From Phocaeicola coprocola DSM 17136 (GTDB taxonomy: Bacteria > Bacteroidota > Bacteroidia > Bacteroidales > Bacteroidaceae): DNA of 64,000 nt. The stretch lies in contig NZ_DS981505.1 in assembly GCF_000154845.1 (NCBI RefSeq), positions 62,001 to 126,000 of the forward strand, in the 5' to 3' direction. A program made the translations under genes and the position numbers. Positions 29,011 to 38,974 of the stretch are shown piece by piece. How positions within the stretch are numbered: position 1 is the first letter of the stretch; each line of letters begins with the position of its first letter. A model generated the notes under the pieces. That model was not told where the DNA came from. It ran no database searches and was given only the letters and a program-made list of their open reading frames with translations.

Positions 29011-29877
29011 TCAACCTATACAGTTTTTTCCAATTGCTTCTTTTCGTATTTCTTTAGGAGTCTTTCCAAAATATTTTTTACAGAATGTATCCAGATACGA
29101 GGTTGAAGAGAACTTATATTTTTCGGCAATCTCACTAAATGACAAATTGCTCAAAGCAATATCGCGCTTCACAAACTCCTGTTTACGTAATAAGAGCCAG
29201 TTTTTAGCTGTTTCATTGAAAGTTTCCTTAAAGCGCCGATTAAACGTACTCTGACTCATATTTGCCTGTAAAGCAAAATTCTTGACATCAAATATCTTGC
29301 GGCTATTCATTAATACAAAATCCTTAAATTCTAAATTTTGGCCCAAAACGGGATAGAAAAACAAAGCCAGTTCTTCTTTTGTATATCCGGCACGCAAATA
29401 CAAGAAAAGTTCATCACGCTTTATCTGATGATAGTGTATGCACCCCAATCCCTCTTTTAAACAATCTACTAGTAAAGAAAAGAAACTTTGCAAGCGTATA
29501 TCTAGTTTCAAGCAATATGGATTTTGACAAGCGCTTTCAGATATAAAATGCGACAACTGTTGAATGGAAAAACGCGAGCACAACTTCAAATCGTTTGTAA
29601 ACGAACATAATAATAAGGTCGTAGCTTTCCGAGCAAAGGTCGTTATTTGTTTATTTTTTGGAAGTAAAAACATATACCCCAATTGAGGAGTAAAATATTT
29701 ATCTATTTCATATCTTATCTCAATATCTCCTTGTAACAAAATAACCAAAAAAGTTGTATTAAGAAACCGACGTTCCACAGTATGCCCTTCGGGAATCTCC
29801 ATCAACGTAAAAACTTTATTGAATTCTTCCGCATAATTAGTACACGAAATATGTTCATTTTTATACAAGAGTGTCAT
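29011..29877 (-). CDS. AraC-family transcriptional regulator
   Basis: DNA-binding protein of 288 residues. The N-terminal half is cupin-like (FLVILLQGDIEIRYEIDKYF, then YMFLLPKNKQI). The C-terminal third has the two AraC helix-turn-helix motifs: VKNFALQANMSQSTFNRRFK and SFSEIAEKYKFSSTSYLDTF, ending CKKYFGKTPKEIRK. It lies about 105 bp upstream of the pilus operon, same strand, and separated from the hybrid two-component gene by a terminator, so it is the most plausible local regulator of the pilus genes. Its ligand is not evident. Confidence 0.88.
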   Translation of the reverse strand: MTLLYKNEHISCTNYAEEFNKVFTLMEIPEGHTVERRFLNTTFLVILLQGDIEIRYEIDKYFTPQLGYMFLLPKNKQITTFARKATTLLLCSFTNDLKLCSRFSIQQLSHFISESACQNPYCLKLDIRLQSFFSLLVDCLKEGLGCIHYHQIKRDELFLYLRAGYTKEELALFFYPVLGQNLEFKDFVLMNSRKIFDVKNFALQANMSQSTFNRRFKETFNETAKNWLLLRKQEFVKRDIALSNLSFSEIAEKYKFSSTSYLDTFCKKYFGKTPKEIRKEAIGKNCIG

Positions 29878-30094
29878 GCCTTTTCACTAATTAGGTTAAT
29901 ACTTACTCCTCAAAAAGCTTCTTTGACTTGTTAAGAACTTTACATATCCATTTATAAAAGCACAACAAATATAATTATTCTCTATATAAAAAACACAAAA
30001 AAAAAGTTTTTTTCCTAATTAAACTAATCTTTCTCTAATGAAAATATGCTAAAATCAATAAGTAAAAACAGGCTAAATAGCCAAAACTTATCAA

Positions 30095-30147
30095 CAAAAA
30101 ATCCGGAAATTTGTACAATATCCTTTTGCTTTTGTACAAATTTCCGG
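30095..30147 (-). terminator. Strong terminator of the hybrid two-component gene
   Basis: CCGGAAATTTGTACAA (30103-30118) pairs exactly with TTGTACAAATTTCCGG (30132-30147), a 16-bp stem. On the minus strand it is followed by TTTTTTG. It lies 28 bp past the stop at 30175. The rest of the 29878-30102 gap is AT-rich with no gene seen. Confidence 0.85.
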
Positions 30148-30174
30148 AAAGGTTCCCCGATAAAAAAATCTCAA

Positions 30175-33100
30175 TTATTTGTTTTTCTGCTTTTCACGGT
30201 ATTCGGTAGGAGTCATGCCAAAGCGTTGCTTGAAGCACTTGCTGAAGTAACGCGGATCGTTGATTCCCACCATATACGAAATCTGTGTCATGTTAAACTC
30301 TCCAGTCTCGATAAGCTGGGCAGCACGTTTCACACGCATTTCCTTGATAAATTCTATCGGAGCAAGTCCGGTCAATGATTTCAGCTTCTTGAAGAAGACT
30401 GAACGGCTCACAGCCATTTCATGCACCAGATCGTCTACAACAAGTTCTCCATTGTCGATATTCCGTTCCATAAAGTTTGTCAGCTGCTCCAGGAAACGAC
30501 GGTCCTGCTGCGACATGACATCTACCTCTTCTTCCTCATTTTCCACTTTCGGAGGATTGATATCCATCAGGTGGTCGCAATAGAACTGACGCAACTTCTG
30601 ACGGCGTGCCAGCAGGTTATCAACACGTGCTTCGAGGTAAGTGGCACTGAACGGTTTGGTGATATAACTGTCGGCCCCCAGTTCCAGACTCTGCAACTTG
30701 GTGTCCATATCGGTCTTTGCAGTAAGCAATACGATTGGAATGTGGCTGGTAGTCAGTTCCTCCCTCAGTTCCTTCACCAGAGTTATTCCGTCCTTCTCGG
30801 GCATCATAATATCACTGATTATGATATCGGGCACATACTTAATGGCTTTCTCCAGTCCTTCCACTCCGTTGGCAGCTTCTATAATGCGGAAACGCTGGCT
30901 GAAAATGCTCCGCAAGAAGAAGCGCAACTCCAGATTGTCTTCTATGAGCAGCATTGTCTTTGTTTCAGAAACCGATGCCTTGTCTGCCTCATCAGCAGCA
31001 GGAACAGCTTCCGGCTTATCCTCCGGTACAGCAACGGCAGGAGTTTCGACATCCACAGGCAAGGAATGCTTGGATGCTTCACCGATTATTTCCACGTTAT
31101 CCGACAAGACAAATTCGGCATTCTCACCGTAATGGTCTTTTCCCTTCAGGAAGTCTACGCTAAAGCAACTGCCTTCTCCTTCCTTACTGTCTACATGTAT
31201 GCTGGCATGGTGCATTTCCACCAGTTCTTTCACAAGCGAAAGTCCGATGCCAGAACTGTTCGGATTGAACAGGTTCTTATCGAGCAGGGTTTCAAAACGT
31301 ACAAACAGTGAAGCCTTCTTATTTTCAGAAATACCTCTACCCTGATCCTGCACTCCTACGGTAACCGTATCTTCATTTTCAAGGATAAATACGGTAATGT
31401 TTTTTCCGGGCTGCGTATACTTGAATGCATTCGACAGCAAATTGAAGACTATTTTCTCTACCTTGTCAGCGTCTACCCACAACTTGAGCTTAGGCTGTTC
31501 GGTTTCGAAAATAAAATCAATCTTGTTCGATTCGGCTATGGATTCAAAATTCTCCATAATCTTATGTACAAACGCGACGATATCAATCTGTTCGATGCAT
31601 AGTTTCATCTTGTGATTCTGTATCTTACGGAAATCCAGAATCTGATTGACAAGCCTCAGCATCCGATGTGTATTACGTTCTACCACCTGCAACTGTTCGC
31701 GTACGTCCTTACTTAAATCCGAACGTTTCAAGATATATTCCAGCGGTCCCTCTATCAAGGTAAGCGGTGTACGGAGTTCATGAGAGATATTGGTAAAGAA
31801 GCGGAGCTTCATGTCCGTTACCTGCTGTTCGACAGACACCTCATGTTTCAACCGGTAAATAACGAAAAGTGTATAGGCTCCAACCAGCAGAATCAGCATA
31901 AAGCCTAATGTGTAAATCACATAGGCATAAGGAGTCTCCCAAAACGAAGGCTTGACGGTTATCCGCAAGGCACGTTCGTTCTCCACCCAGATACCGGCTC
32001 CGTTGGTCGACTTCACACGAAAGACATAATTACCTTTCGGCAGGTTTGTATAAGTAGCCGTACGCTGTTTACCCACATAATTCCACTCCTTATCGAACCC
32101 GTCGAGCATATAGGCATACTTTACATTTTCCGGGAAACTCATATCCAGAGCAGCAAAAGAAAGCGTTACGGTGTTTTCCTTATGCGACAAATACAAATGC
32201 GACAAACTGTTCAAAGACTCAGGCAATACGGATTCCGGTCTGGGAACAACATCTTTATTGGCTATCTTCAAGCCCGACAATACAATGCCAGGCACATAGG
32301 AGTTTTTCCGTATCAGTTCGGGAGTAAAGCACAAAAGTCCTCTGTTTGTTCCGAACAGCAAGCGTCCGTCTTCGGCACGTATTGCCGTACTTTCTTCAAA
32401 CGAAAGCTCCTCTCCTATCTCCTGCTTCAGATAATTATCGAAATGATGGTTGACAATATCCATCTTGCTCAGACCGCTTTCCGAACCAATCCATATATCT
32501 CCTTTCGTATCTTCGGCAAGTGAAGAAAGTACATCGGTAGGAAGTCCGTCTTTTGCCGAATACGAAGTAAACAGGCCGTTACCATTCTTATCAAGGCTCT
32601 TAAGCTCATTCAGTCCTCCACCGAAAGTAGCAAAAAACAGACGTCCGTCGTGTGTAAGCAAGATATCGTATATATCGTTGCAGCTCAACACTTCACGCTT
32701 ATTAGGCATGCACACGAACAAATGAAAATCAATCGTATCGGGACGTTCGAACTTTTCACTGAAAGCCAGCAGTCCATTGGAAGTAGCTACCCACAGCATA
32801 CCTTTTTTGTCGAGCAACATACGACGTGCCTTATAGCAACGTTCCATTGGATACGATTTCAGATTATTGCGCGAGTTTATAAAACGGACACTTCCATCAC
32901 TCTCCTTTTCGATGTAATCGATACCTCCACCGAAAGTAACAACCCAGATACGACCGTAACTGTCTTCACACAAGTCGTACACATTGTTATGGCTCAGACT
33001 ATAGATATCGTTGGCATCGTAAGTATAATGAAGCATCTTATATCCGCTTCCCTGCGGTATCAGCTGAACGATTCCGTTTCCTTTCGTAGCAATCCAGATA

Positions 33101-34635
33101 TTTTTTTTCGAATCCTCTATTATCTTATAGGCAGATCCTCTGAAAGGAGTGCCAGTAAGTGATATGCGTCCGTCGACTGTAAGATAACCCTGTAACTGGA
33201 AGTCAAGAGAATACACAGAAACTTTACTATTACGTGTACCTATCCACAACTGCTTACGGGAATCCTGACAAAGCGAACGTACCTGATTGGCATTGGTATC
33301 GTACTTACAGTTCTGCGGCTTAATCAACTGGAATTCGTTTTTGAAGAATGTAACCTTATCCAGTCCTTTGGAATGAGTGCCCAGCCATAAATTGCCCTGA
33401 TGGTCGAGCATCATAGCATGAAGTTTGTTTGAGAAGCGCCATGCATCTGTTCCCACTTCATTATAGAAAGGCTTCAGCTCATTACTTTCTCTGTCGAACC
33501 AAGACAGTCCTCCTCCTACCGGATGTACCCACAGATTGCCTTGCTTATCCTCGCAGACAGCAAACTTTGGAGCATCACCCGGTTCTTTTTCAACCGGAAC
33601 CTGTTCCACCTTGAACACCTCCGTCGACGGATTAAAATGACAGACCGTACCAATCTTGTTTACTTCGAACCAGACCTCATTATGACTGTCGACATATATT
33701 GACCGTATCGGATGCTGAGAAAAATCAAATTCATTTTTCAGACCGTAATACTTCAGTGATTCGAGCGCTGCATCTCCCACAACAAAGCCCGACCGGCGGG
33801 TAGCCATAATGACCTTTCCTCCAGACAATTCCCGTATGCTTATCACATCGTCCTGCAAGCCCAGGTCTTTCAACTCGAATGTTTCATCCTTCAGCGAGTA
33901 TTTCCATACCCGTCCTTTATTAGAGGTAAAATATACGTGTCCGTTAACGAATGCAGCCGAAAAAAAAGACTGGTTAGGCCGTCCGGATTCAGGATGCGTA
34001 TTTACAAAAAAAGGAGTCTGCTTTCCATTATTACCTTCGATGCAAAGCAATCCATCTTTTGTAAGTAGCCACTCTCTGTTTTTCTTGTCTAAAAAAACAG
34101 TCTTGATAGCAGTACCTTTTTCTTTTGAAGCAGTAGACAAATAAACTTTCGAAGCAAGTGTTCCGGTTTTCCTGTCAGGCACCACTCTGATACCTCCGTT
34201 TTTATCAGTAAGCAGCCATACAGTTCCATTATCCAACGGCAAGATAGAAGTTATAACCAAGTCTTTTTCAGCCCCATTTGCCGTAACTTCGGTAAACGCT
34301 TCCATCCGCTTATCGAAACGGAATGCCTTCCCATCGTAAGTAATGCACCATACATCTCCATACTTGTCGACCTGCAAATGGTCTACACGATTGGAACTCC
34401 ATCGCATATCGTTTTCCTTACGGGCCTTATAAACCTTAAAGTCGTAGCCATTGAAGCGATTGATTCCATCCCACGTTGCAAACCATATCATACCGTCGTG
34501 ATCCTGTACCATATCCATTACCGAATTCTCGGACAGACCATTCTCCTGAGAATAATGAGTAAACGTACAGTTCATTTGTGCCTGAGCTAAAGCACTGACG
34601 AACAAAAGCAAAAGGATATAAAAAAATTTTCTCAT
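30175..34635 (-). CDS. Hybrid two-component system regulator (HTCS)
   Basis: Single-chain sensor kinase plus response regulator of 1486 residues spanning the inner membrane, usually controlling glycan utilisation. Order: signal peptide (LFVSALAQAQ), periplasmic two-component beta-propeller repeats (MVQDHDGMIWFATWDGINRF and many GxIWxxT repeats), a Y_Y_Y domain near 780-850, transmembrane segment about 880-900 (YAYVIYTLGFMLILLVGAYT), HisKA with FFTNISHELRTPL (the His is the phosphorylation site), HATPase (NLLSNAFKYT), receiver domain (LLIEDNLELR...IIISDIMMPEKDG) and a C-terminal AraC HTH. It has no adjacent susCD, so its target is not obvious; the outer-membrane protein at 35496 is the nearest upstream gene. 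Confidence 0.95.
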   Translation of the reverse strand: MRKFFYILLLLFVSALAQAQMNCTFTHYSQENGLSENSVMDMVQDHDGMIWFATWDGINRFNGYDFKVYKARKENDMRWSSNRVDHLQVDKYGDVWCITYDGKAFRFDKRMEAFTEVTANGAEKDLVITSILPLDNGTVWLLTDKNGGIRVVPDRKTGTLASKVYLSTASKEKGTAIKTVFLDKKNREWLLTKDGLLCIEGNNGKQTPFFVNTHPESGRPNQSFFSAAFVNGHVYFTSNKGRVWKYSLKDETFELKDLGLQDDVISIRELSGGKVIMATRRSGFVVGDAALESLKYYGLKNEFDFSQHPIRSIYVDSHNEVWFEVNKIGTVCHFNPSTEVFKVEQVPVEKEPGDAPKFAVCEDKQGNLWVHPVGGGLSWFDRESNELKPFYNEVGTDAWRFSNKLHAMMLDHQGNLWLGTHSKGLDKVTFFKNEFQLIKPQNCKYDTNANQVRSLCQDSRKQLWIGTRNSKVSVYSLDFQLQGYLTVDGRISLTGTPFRGSAYKIIEDSKKNIWIATKGNGIVQLIPQGSGYKMLHYTYDANDIYSLSHNNVYDLCEDSYGRIWVVTFGGGIDYIEKESDGSVRFINSRNNLKSYPMERCYKARRMLLDKKGMLWVATSNGLLAFSEKFERPDTIDFHLFVCMPNKREVLSCNDIYDILLTHDGRLFFATFGGGLNELKSLDKNGNGLFTSYSAKDGLPTDVLSSLAEDTKGDIWIGSESGLSKMDIVNHHFDNYLKQEIGEELSFEESTAIRAEDGRLLFGTNRGLLCFTPELIRKNSYVPGIVLSGLKIANKDVVPRPESVLPESLNSLSHLYLSHKENTVTLSFAALDMSFPENVKYAYMLDGFDKEWNYVGKQRTATYTNLPKGNYVFRVKSTNGAGIWVENERALRITVKPSFWETPYAYVIYTLGFMLILLVGAYTLFVIYRLKHEVSVEQQVTDMKLRFFTNISHELRTPLTLIEGPLEYILKRSDLSKDVREQLQVVERNTHRMLRLVNQILDFRKIQNHKMKLCIEQIDIVAFVHKIMENFESIAESNKIDFIFETEQPKLKLWVDADKVEKIVFNLLSNAFKYTQPGKNITVFILENEDTVTVGVQDQGRGISENKKASLFVRFETLLDKNLFNPNSSGIGLSLVKELVEMHHASIHVDSKEGEGSCFSVDFLKGKDHYGENAEFVLSDNVEIIGEASKHSLPVDVETPAVAVPEDKPEAVPAADEADKASVSETKTMLLIEDNLELRFFLRSIFSQRFRIIEAANGVEGLEKAIKYVPDIIISDIMMPEKDGITLVKELREELTTSHIPIVLLTAKTDMDTKLQSLELGADSYITKPFSATYLEARVDNLLARRQKLRQFYCDHLMDINPPKVENEEEEVDVMSQQDRRFLEQLTNFMERNIDNGELVVDDLVHEMAVSRSVFFKKLKSLTGLAPIEFIKEMRVKRAAQLIETGEFNMTQISYMVGINDPRYFSKCFKQRFGMTPTEYREKQKNK

Positions 34636-34656
34636 ACTAAATTTCTGCTATTCGGA

Positions 34657-34688
34657 CAAAAATAGGAAAAATTAAATGATTCCGCAAA
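34657..34688 (-). promoter_or_regulatory. Promoter of the HTCS gene
   Basis: On the minus strand TTTG (34685-34688), a 20-bp spacer and TATTTTTG (34657-34664): a complete match to the Bacteroidota consensus. It lies 22 bp upstream of the ATG. Confidence 0.8.
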
Positions 34689-34762
34689 CATGAAAATCGG
34701 AGGGAGTCTAAAATTGTTTAAAATATTTCCCTTACAAAGATTCACTGGCAACCCAACCGATA

Positions 34763-35442
34763 CAACGAGTAGGAGGAAAACGAAGTAGTTTTCTTCCTAC
34801 TTTCGTTTTCCGACCTCTCACACCACCGTACGTGCCGTTCGGCATACGGCGGTTCTTTACTATGGATGCCTTTCGTATTCTTCGAAAGACACTTCCACGA
34901 CATCTTCTTCAACCATCCATTTGTAGGTCTGCGCTCCTTTATACCCTTCGCATTCCGTCCTATCTCTTTAAAGGTAGCCCAATACTTCTGTTTTGGTTTT
35001 ATGCATTCGTTCCAACAAACGGTAGTTTTCAGTTATGCCGTTTAAATAAAGTTTGGTCCTTCCCTATAGGCATACATGCCTTGGGTACTACGACCTCTGC
35101 TGACTTCTCACGGCAAGCTTTACTCCATCATGGTACTTCGAATCATTCATCCTCACCATATGTCCGTGAGACATCCTCGGATAAGGGTATTAACTTTCAA
35201 TCTTATGTCTGCTCCATTTACACTAACCGTCCCGAATAGCTATAGGGCTTTAGTTTGTTTCGCAACCTTACCCACGGTCATATGCCTTATATGAAGTTTC
35301 TGTTCGTCAGACCAGATGTTTGCCGCCAGCTTCTTTCAGATTCCAACTCGCGATGGACACCCTTGCTTTTGGCTGTATGATTCCCGCTATTAGGGCTCAT
35401 TGGGGACTTGCACCCGTTAGCTAATACTCATGCCGAGCATAC
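34763..35442 (-). mobile_element. ORF-less group II intron
   Basis: About 680 nt on the minus strand with group II intron features but no reverse transcriptase. The 5' end reads GTATG (35442-35438), a variant of the GUGYG consensus. A domain-I-like stretch follows (AACGGGTGCAAGTCCCC; GCGGGAATCATACAGCC). Domain V is GAACCGCCGTATGCC... TACGGTGGT at about 34855-34822, a paired hairpin. Domain VI at about 34818-34763 contains a GAGAGG/CCT-A-CTC pairing with a bulged A (34770), the expected branch point. A GAACAG at 35305-35300, 137-142 nt from the 5' end, can pair with TTGTTC just upstream of the insertion and is a plausible EBS1. It sits immediately behind the U-tract of a terminator. The 3' boundary is estimated. 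It could also be an intron that lost its ORF by deletion. Confidence 0.75.
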
Positions 35443-35444
35443 GA

Positions 35445-35485
35445 ACAAAAAACGGAGTATCCGCCATTATGCGAATCTCCGTTTT
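35445..35485 (-). terminator. Terminator of the beta-barrel protein gene; intron target site
   Basis: AAAACGGAG (35449-35457) pairs with CTCCGTTTT (35477-35485), with inner CGC/GCG pairs. On the minus strand it is followed by a T-run ending TTTTTTGTTC, directly at the group II intron's 5' end. Located 11 bp past the stop at 35496. Confidence 0.8.
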
Positions 35486-35495
35486 CGAATATTAT

Positions 35496-38381
35496 TTAAA
35501 ACCGGCGATGGGGAGGACCACCAAATCCTCCATGACGTCCGCCAGGTCCGGGAGGCGCAAAGCCGGGACCTCCCTTACCAGCTCCCTTACCGCCGAACAG
35601 GTTCAGACGATAGATGAAATGTACCATGCAATAGCTATAAATAGCATTATACTCAGTATCCTGACGCATAGCAGCCGTAATTACACGACTGATATTGCTC
35701 TGGTTTCTCAATATATCATAGAACTGAATACTTACGGTAGCAGCATTTCCCTTCAAAAAGTCCTGAGAAATCTGAGCGTTCCAAATTAGTTCATCGGTAT
35801 TCATACTCGACTCGGCATATCCTCTGCGGGAGTTCTGCGACAAATCTGTAGAAATGGACATATTCCACGGCAAACGCACATTGGTGCTGGCTCCATAAGC
35901 AAACTGATAAGTATCCAGATTGTTGCTTTCCTGATAACTGTTTCTCGAATGGGTATAATCGAGTGAGCCATTCAGAGAGAACTCCCACCAGTCATTACGG
36001 TACGTACCTCTTAAACGTTCACCCAGCGACAAGCGTTTGGTAATATTCTTGTCTGTATCAGAAACAAGATCCTTCTCGCTTATATAGCTCACCATATTCT
36101 GGTAATTTGCTCTGGTAAACGTATTGATGGTATATTTCTTGTTTCTCAAGGCAATGTTGGTTCCCACCATTCCGATCAGGTTCCAGTTTCCGTTAATATT
36201 TTCAGGAGTAGTAACATATCCACCGGTTTCCGAATCGTAGACTTTGCGGTCGCTTATATTGTTCATGATATTCTGGTAACGGAAAAATGAAAACATTCCC
36301 CGTTGTTTTTCCGTATTAAAGAAATTATATTCGGCACGCAATTCATTTGTAAATGTCGGCTTCAGTCCTGGATTACCGTTCCGAATATTAAGCGGGTCTG
36401 TATTATCGGAGATAGGCAGCAAATCTACCATGTTCGGCTGAGAAGCCTGTCCGCGATAACGCAAGCGCAACTGACTGGTTTTTGAGAATTTATAGCGGAA
36501 ATCGAATGTCGGAGTAAAATTAAATACATTTCTGACAGTCGTTGTATCCAGATCACCTTTCTTATAAGAAAGATCCGACTTCTGAGGCTGGAAGCTGACT
36601 CCCGCATTCAAGCGCATCTTCTCACGTATCCAGCGGAAAGTAACATCCATCTGGTGATTATAATAATTATAGGCTGCACTCTTGCTCAAGTCGTTGTTGA
36701 GCACTCCCGGATTACTTTCATTCACTCCGTCACCAATCGTCCAGTTGTCACCCATATCGAATGTAGAATTATCTGTGGTAGAGTGTTTATACTGGAAATT
36801 GTAGCTGAACTGCAAAAATCCCCCGGTAAAAATCGGCTCACTGTACGTCAGACGCGCACTATAATCGTAGCTCTTTGTAGGAGTTGTAATATAGCGGTTC
36901 AATATTTCCATACGTTCTTCCGGAGTTTTCTGGAAATACTCTGTTTCCGATGTAGAAAACTGTTCACTGCTGCTATTGGTGTAATTATATTTTCCACGGA
37001 ATGTAATATTCCGGCCAAGCTTGCCTAATCTCCGGTTCACGAGCACCGAACCTCCTACAGTCAGGTCATCACCTTTTTTCAGTGTATTCTTCAGCACCGT
37101 ATTGATAATATCTTCTTCGGAAACCAGCGAAGTCAAGTCGTCCGTACCGAAAAGTTCATCAGTTGTATATCCAGGATCCTGACTGAATGTATAAGAGTTC
37201 TGTCCGTTGGTATTGTCGGTCTTACCATAGCTGAAACGAGGACGGAATACAAAAGTAGTCATAGTATCCGGTTTCCACTCGATAAAGGCATCTGCCACCA
37301 GCTTGGTAGTTTTATTGCGAGAATGGTCTAACGCGTTTTTAAAAGAACTGCTTTCCGATGATACAAAAGTTTCGGATGCCTGTTTACTGACGATATCAGC
37401 ATCCTTATAATTAAAGTTGACACTTCCTTCAGTCTTCAACTTTTCTGTTTCAGTGGCAAAGTTCACACCTGCCATTTTCACAGCAGTCAGACCGTTTCCT
37501 CCCTTACGGAATCCTCCACCTCCACCGGGAAAAGCATTGTCATTTACGTTATTGACCGAACCGATGGCAGTCAGCTGGTTCTTGTTGCGGAAATGATTGA
37601 TCATCACCTTTCCGCTATAACGGTCTTTCGTACCGGCAGCCAGATCGGTATTACCAATCCATCCCTGATTCATTCCGGGCTTCACACTCAGGTCGAGCAC
37701 GGTTTCCTCTTCTCCATCGTCCACACCAGTCATTCGTGCCATATCCGACTGTTTTTCATAGGCACGTATCTTATCGATGATATTAACCGGCAGGTTCTTC
37801 ATGGCGATATTAGGATCATCGGCAAAAAACTCCTTGCCGTCGATCATAATTTTCTTTATTTTCTTTCCGTTGATCGTAATTTTACCGTCATCGTCAATTT
37901 CTGCTCCCGGCAATTTCTTAACCAGTTCTTCCAGTGCAGAACCCTCCGGAACACGATATGCAGAGCTATTGTATACCAATGTATCTTCGGCAGCAGTAAC
38001 CTCTGGTGCCTGAGCTACAATGACAGCTCCTTCAAGCATAACTGCATCCGAGTGCAGGGAGATTGTTCCCAGATTAAGACGTGGTTTAGAACTCGTTAAT
38101 GTAATAGGCTGAAAAGACGGCGAATATCCGACAAAGGAAACCTTCAACAGGTATTTACCCGGACGAGCTGACAAAGAAAAGCGTCCGTCCAAATCAGTCA
38201 CATTACCAGCTACCATCGAACTATCTTTCAACGCAAGAATCTGTACCGTAGCCTGCATCACCGGTGAGTTATCATCTCCATCGACAACTGTACCCGAAAC
38301 TAAACCTTTGCTACCTCTGCTTTGTCCAAAAGCGTATATCCCACAGGATAACAGTAGCAGCCCCATAACCCAGTTTTTCAT
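35496..38381 (-). CDS. TonB-dependent-receptor-like outer-membrane beta-barrel protein
   Basis: Outer-membrane protein of 961 residues. Signal peptide (GIYAFGQ), carboxypeptidase-regulatory-like domain (LVSGTVVDGDDNSPVMQATV), a reduced plug (LEELVKKLPGAEIDDDGKIT; ITINGKKIKKIMIDGKEFF) and a long barrel. It belongs to the outer-membrane-barrel group that lacks a SusD partner. The end is odd: after the last strand it carries a Gly/Pro-rich tail (GGKGAGKGGPGFAPPGPGG) instead of ending on an aromatic-terminated strand. Substrate unknown. A terminator follows directly; upstream there is an 82-bp gap to a small membrane protein on the same strand. Confidence 0.85.
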   Translation of the reverse strand: MKNWVMGLLLLSCGIYAFGQSRGSKGLVSGTVVDGDDNSPVMQATVQILALKDSSMVAGNVTDLDGRFSLSARPGKYLLKVSFVGYSPSFQPITLTSSKPRLNLGTISLHSDAVMLEGAVIVAQAPEVTAAEDTLVYNSSAYRVPEGSALEELVKKLPGAEIDDDGKITINGKKIKKIMIDGKEFFADDPNIAMKNLPVNIIDKIRAYEKQSDMARMTGVDDGEEETVLDLSVKPGMNQGWIGNTDLAAGTKDRYSGKVMINHFRNKNQLTAIGSVNNVNDNAFPGGGGGFRKGGNGLTAVKMAGVNFATETEKLKTEGSVNFNYKDADIVSKQASETFVSSESSSFKNALDHSRNKTTKLVADAFIEWKPDTMTTFVFRPRFSYGKTDNTNGQNSYTFSQDPGYTTDELFGTDDLTSLVSEEDIINTVLKNTLKKGDDLTVGGSVLVNRRLGKLGRNITFRGKYNYTNSSSEQFSTSETEYFQKTPEERMEILNRYITTPTKSYDYSARLTYSEPIFTGGFLQFSYNFQYKHSTTDNSTFDMGDNWTIGDGVNESNPGVLNNDLSKSAAYNYYNHQMDVTFRWIREKMRLNAGVSFQPQKSDLSYKKGDLDTTTVRNVFNFTPTFDFRYKFSKTSQLRLRYRGQASQPNMVDLLPISDNTDPLNIRNGNPGLKPTFTNELRAEYNFFNTEKQRGMFSFFRYQNIMNNISDRKVYDSETGGYVTTPENINGNWNLIGMVGTNIALRNKKYTINTFTRANYQNMVSYISEKDLVSDTDKNITKRLSLGERLRGTYRNDWWEFSLNGSLDYTHSRNSYQESNNLDTYQFAYGASTNVRLPWNMSISTDLSQNSRRGYAESSMNTDELIWNAQISQDFLKGNAATVSIQFYDILRNQSNISRVITAAMRQDTEYNAIYSYCMVHFIYRLNLFGGKGAGKGGPGFAPPGPGGRHGGFGGPPHRRF

Positions 38382-38463
38382 TATTCCGATCTAATCAAAT
38401 GTTTTAACGCTGGTTTGACATCAAAACATTTTAAAGGTTTAATATTGCAACCTTTTTTAAAAC

Positions 38464-38871
38464 TTATTTTTTTCTGAACGTTTTTTCTATACGATGCTTC
38501 TGATACAAAAACTCCCAACAAATCACACAGATAATCAGATAAACTATTCCGACAGAATTGTCGGCCACCTGCAAATCTTGGTTTACTGCTCCCTTTATCA
38601 GCATCACGATGTAATACACTCCCCAGATATATAAGGCATATTTCATAGCTTTACTGCGCAGACATGCCGTCTCTTCGGCCTCATCCTTTACTTTAGAGAG
38701 AAAAATCATGAACAGCGACAGCCAGACAACCAACTTAATCCCCAATTTTACATAAATCAGATTCCCGTCGTGTACCTGACCAAACATATACATCAACAAA
38801 GGCACAAAAACAGATAAAATAAGTAATGCGTATCCTGCTATTCTACAGGCAACCGGTAATATTCCTTTCAT
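38464..38871 (-). CDS. Small four-helix membrane protein, function unknown
   Basis: 135 residues with four hydrophobic segments: about 10-30 (AGYALLILSVFVPLLMYMF), 41-60 (LGIKLVVWLSLFMIFL), 78-98 (MKYALYIWGVYYIVMLIKGA) and 108-125 (VGIVYLIICVICWEFLY), and a basic C-terminus. It resembles uncharacterised inner-membrane proteins of Bacteroidota. It is divergent from aroB. A TATTTTTG box on the minus strand (38898-38905) may be its -7 element. Confidence 0.65.
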   Translation of the reverse strand: MKGILPVACRIAGYALLILSVFVPLLMYMFGQVHDGNLIYVKLGIKLVVWLSLFMIFLSKVKDEAEETACLRSKAMKYALYIWGVYYIVMLIKGAVNQDLQVADNSVGIVYLIICVICWEFLYQKHRIEKTFRKK

Positions 38872-38947
38872 AAATCAATTTATTGGTAAATTCAGCACAA
38901 AAATAATTAATTGTCAACGTACACACATGTACTTTTTACTTTTTTTC

Positions 38948-38955
38948 TATTTTTG
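38948..38955 (+). promoter_or_regulatory. Candidate -7 box for aroB
   Basis: TATTTTTG matches TAnnTTTG, 19 bp upstream of the aroB ATG at 38975. The -33 region has only a T-rich stretch, no clean TTTG. Confidence 0.45.
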
Positions 38956-38974
38956 CAGGAAAAACAATAGATTT

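Noticed and set aside
34832..35294. Open frames on the plus strand across the group II intron
   Set aside because: They run antisense to the structured intron RNA and show no protein-like composition or domain.
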